DNA from: Robiginitomaculum sp.
GTDB taxonomy: Bacteria > Pseudomonadota > Alphaproteobacteria > Caulobacterales > Maricaulaceae
Assembly (NCBI GenBank): GCA_021776565.1
Contig: JAJFFQ010000024.1
Span: 1-64,000 of the forward strand
Length of the DNA: 64,000 bases
Reading direction: 5' to 3'
The stretch's first letter is position 1; every line of letters starts with the position of its first letter. Positions 62,179 through 64,000 of this stretch are shown one piece after another. The notes beneath the pieces were generated by a model. It saw only the letters and a list, made by a program, of their open reading frames with translations, had not been told where the DNA came from and did no database searches. A program made the position numbers and the translations under genes.

Positions 62179-63447
62179 ATGCAAGCCCCGATACGCCCCC
62201 TTGTCTTCTGTTTGGTTCTTGTTGGTTGCGCGAGCGGGCCACAAAACCCAAAGGAAGAATTACCCAAGACACCGCAACAGACCGTCGCCACTCAACCAGC
62301 GCCAAAAGAAAAACAAGCAGACACAAGAGAAGAAAAGAGTGACTTTGACGACGTTCGTCCATCTACCCACAGCTCTGTCCAACATGGCTTTTCAATGCTG
62401 CCTGGGTGGAAAGAGGCAGATCAAACAGCGGCGCTAACGGCCTTTTTACGATCGTGCTCCATTTTTTCCAAAAACTGGAACGCGGCGGCCAAGTGGAAAC
62501 AGGCGTGTGAGGTTGCAGGGGGTGTGGAGCACAATAAAGACGCCGCCCGCATGTTTTTTGAGCAAAGCTTTATTCCCCAAAAGCTTGCCCTCCCCGGAGG
62601 TGGCAAGGGATTGCTGACGGCCTATTATGAGCCAGAGCTGAGTGTTCGGCGTGTGCAAGATCCGGGGTTTGATGAACCAATTTTTGCAAGACCGCCAGGC
62701 TTGATAACCGTGGACCTAAAAAGGTTTGATGCCGACGGCGCAAGTAGCCGCAAGGTTATGGGGCGAGTGAAGGACGGGCTTCTGGTGCCTTATTTTTCAC
62801 GCGCAGAAATTAAAAAAAGAGATGGAACGGTTTTGGCCTGGGGCGCGGCAGCGGACGTATTTTTTTTACAGATACAAGGCTCCGGGCGGCTTCGCTTTGA
62901 GGATGGCCACACAATGCGGGCGGCGTTTGCCGGGCATAATGGGCACCCCTACACCTCCATAGGGCGTATATTGCTTAACGAGGGCGAACTGGAACCCGGG
63001 AAGGCCTCAAAAGGCGCCATAGAAAAATGGATGCAAGATGCTGGGCCAGAAAAGGCCAACATCTTAATGAGCCGTAACAAGCGATATGTTTTCTTTGAAA
63101 TAAAACCGGTGAATGACCCGGAGCTTGGCCCGACAGGAACCCAGGGCGCGGCTTTAACTGCGGGGGCCTCACTGGCTGTAGACCCGGATTTATATCCTTT
63201 TGGCACGCCCATATGGGTAGAGACACGCCTTCCGCGCGACGAAACAGACTGGAAGGGCGAAAAAACACAATTTTTAGCCATTGCCCAGGACACTGGCGGC
63301 GCAATAAACGGCCCTATGCGTGGCGATCTGTTTATTGGCTCAGGACTAAAAGCCGGACGCCGGGCCGGAATTGTAAAACATGGCGCACATTGGTGGGCGC
63401 TGATCCCTCGCGCGGCGGTAGAGAGACCGGGCGAGCCAAAATCATGA
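62179..63447 (+). CDS. mltA: Membrane-bound lytic transglycosylase A
   Basis: A 422-residue lipoprotein (lipobox LVGC) that cleaves peptidoglycan to 1,6-anhydro-muropeptides. Motifs are GLLTAYYEPEL, FFLQIQGSGRLRF (~232-244) and the catalytic-Asp loop AIAQDTGGAINGPMRGDLF. The start is ATG 62179; the longer frame lies in the preceding gene. It overlaps smr (ATGA). Confidence 0.93.
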   Translation: MQAPIRPLVFCLVLVGCASGPQNPKEELPKTPQQTVATQPAPKEKQADTREEKSDFDDVRPSTHSSVQHGFSMLPGWKEADQTAALTAFLRSCSIFSKNWNAAAKWKQACEVAGGVEHNKDAARMFFEQSFIPQKLALPGGGKGLLTAYYEPELSVRRVQDPGFDEPIFARPPGLITVDLKRFDADGASSRKVMGRVKDGLLVPYFSRAEIKKRDGTVLAWGAAADVFFLQIQGSGRLRFEDGHTMRAAFAGHNGHPYTSIGRILLNEGELEPGKASKGAIEKWMQDAGPEKANILMSRNKRYVFFEIKPVNDPELGPTGTQGAALTAGASLAVDPDLYPFGTPIWVETRLPRDETDWKGEKTQFLAIAQDTGGAINGPMRGDLFIGSGLKAGRRAGIVKHGAHWWALIPRAAVERPGEPKS

Positions 63448-63986
63448 CCCGCCCCCCCAAGGGGCCAGACGCCGGGCAAGAATTATGGGAGCGCGTGAAG
63501 GGGACGGTTTCTCCCCTGAAGAACAAGAAAGGCGCAAAACAAACCGATCAACAAACAAAAACAACAATAGAGCAAACACAACAAGATCGCCCACCCTCAT
63601 CCCCACGCCCACGGGCCAAGCCAGGCCGCCCTGCGACATTGGCACCATATGCGGAGCCGGAAGACCGATCGTCTCACAAAACCATCCGGCGTGGACGGGT
63701 GGAGGCGCAAGCCCGCATAGACCTGCACGGCAAAAACCAAGATGAGGCAAAAACACACCTGCTGCACCGTCTGGAAAGACACTATGAAGATCGTTTGCGC
63801 ACCATTCTGGTCATTACCGGGCGTGGTGAAAAAGACCAGGGGGTGTTGCGCACAAGCTTGCCTGGCTGGTTAAAGGAGGGCGGTTTCCATGCTGTTGTTT
63901 CAGGTTTTGCACCCGCCCATACGCGCCATGGCGGCAAGGGGGCCTGGTATGTGTTTTTAAGAAAAGACAGAAAGACTATAAAATAA
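63444..63986 (+). CDS. Smr-domain protein
   Basis: A 180-residue protein. The first ~85 residues are polar, Gln/Lys/Pro-rich and likely disordered. The C-terminal Smr domain (~90-175) has the DLHGKNQDEA and LVITGRGEKDQGVLR motifs of the MutS2-type nuclease/RNA-binding fold. It is translationally coupled to mltA. Target unknown. The window ends 14 bp later. Confidence 0.9.
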   Translation: MTRPPKGPDAGQELWERVKGTVSPLKNKKGAKQTDQQTKTTIEQTQQDRPPSSPRPRAKPGRPATLAPYAEPEDRSSHKTIRRGRVEAQARIDLHGKNQDEAKTHLLHRLERHYEDRLRTILVITGRGEKDQGVLRTSLPGWLKEGGFHAVVSGFAPAHTRHGGKGAWYVFLRKDRKTIK

Positions 63987-64000
63987 ACTTGGAAAGGTCG

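Overview
The window is a gene-dense stretch (about 50% GC) of an alphaproteobacterial chromosome. The strongest evidence is conserved gene order: leuS-lptE-holA / parB-parA-rsmG-mnmG-mnmE / rho-hemJ-hemH-hemE next to ppsR-maf-aroE-coaE-dnaQ / secB / timA-mltA-smr, and tsaB-rimI-fur-miaB-phoH-ybeY-corC-lnt-xre. Alphaproteobacterial families such as DUF3576, NtrZ, DUF6489 and class I LysRS support this. I cannot name the order or genus. No transposase, prophage, CRISPR array or rRNA was found. There is one tRNA (Gly-GCC).

Layout. 1-4.7 kb: rpmJ (bL36) between the arms of a 68-nt inverted repeat, then a divergent cluster (class II aldolase + SDR; cupin + mtnA) that looks like a 5'-deoxynucleoside salvage (DHAP-shunt type) module, and a TPR protein. 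4.3-6 kb: a DUF442 phosphatase-like gene divergent from a BigR/SqrR-like ArsR repressor, and an FkbM methyltransferase. 6-10.7 kb: a complete btuB-F-C-D vitamin B12 uptake operon under a cobalamin riboswitch. 10.9-21 kb: YceI, a beta-helix-like membrane protein, tRNA-Gly, a YbaK-type deacylase, CnoX-type thioredoxin, Trm112-like protein, DUF4282 protein, ClpB, a membrane LytTR regulator divergent from an acyltransferase. 21-33 kb: TerC, AhcY with a palindromic upstream site, an unrecognised membrane protein, HisRS, Pgi, DsbD-type reductase, class I LysRS, Nfu. 33-41 kb: the tsaB-to-xre cluster. 41-46.5 kb: NtrZ-like protein, a hairpin-rich non-coding region, DUF3576 lipoprotein, LeuRS, LptE, HolA. 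46.5-64 kb: the replication-origin neighbourhood.

The origin neighbourhood is the most informative part. An A/T-rich gap between hemE and ppsR, the position of Cori in Caulobacter, carries DnaA-box-like sequences and an exact TTAA-N7-TTAA CtrA-type site. Genes on both sides point away from it. ParA/ParB are encoded 9 kb away, with two exact parS sites (in rsmG, and between mnmG and mnmE) and a third, degenerate one about 37 kb away inside an acyltransferase gene.

No clearly new multi-gene defence or mobile system is visible. The best leads for undescribed biology are the hairpin-rich gap at 41.6-41.9 kb, the inverted repeat around rpmJ, the competing hairpins between lysS and nfuA, the 24-bp perfect palindrome downstream of rho, the divergent aldolase/SDR/cupin/mtnA cluster, and two poorly characterised membrane proteins (11.5-13.2 kb and 23.5-24.5 kb).
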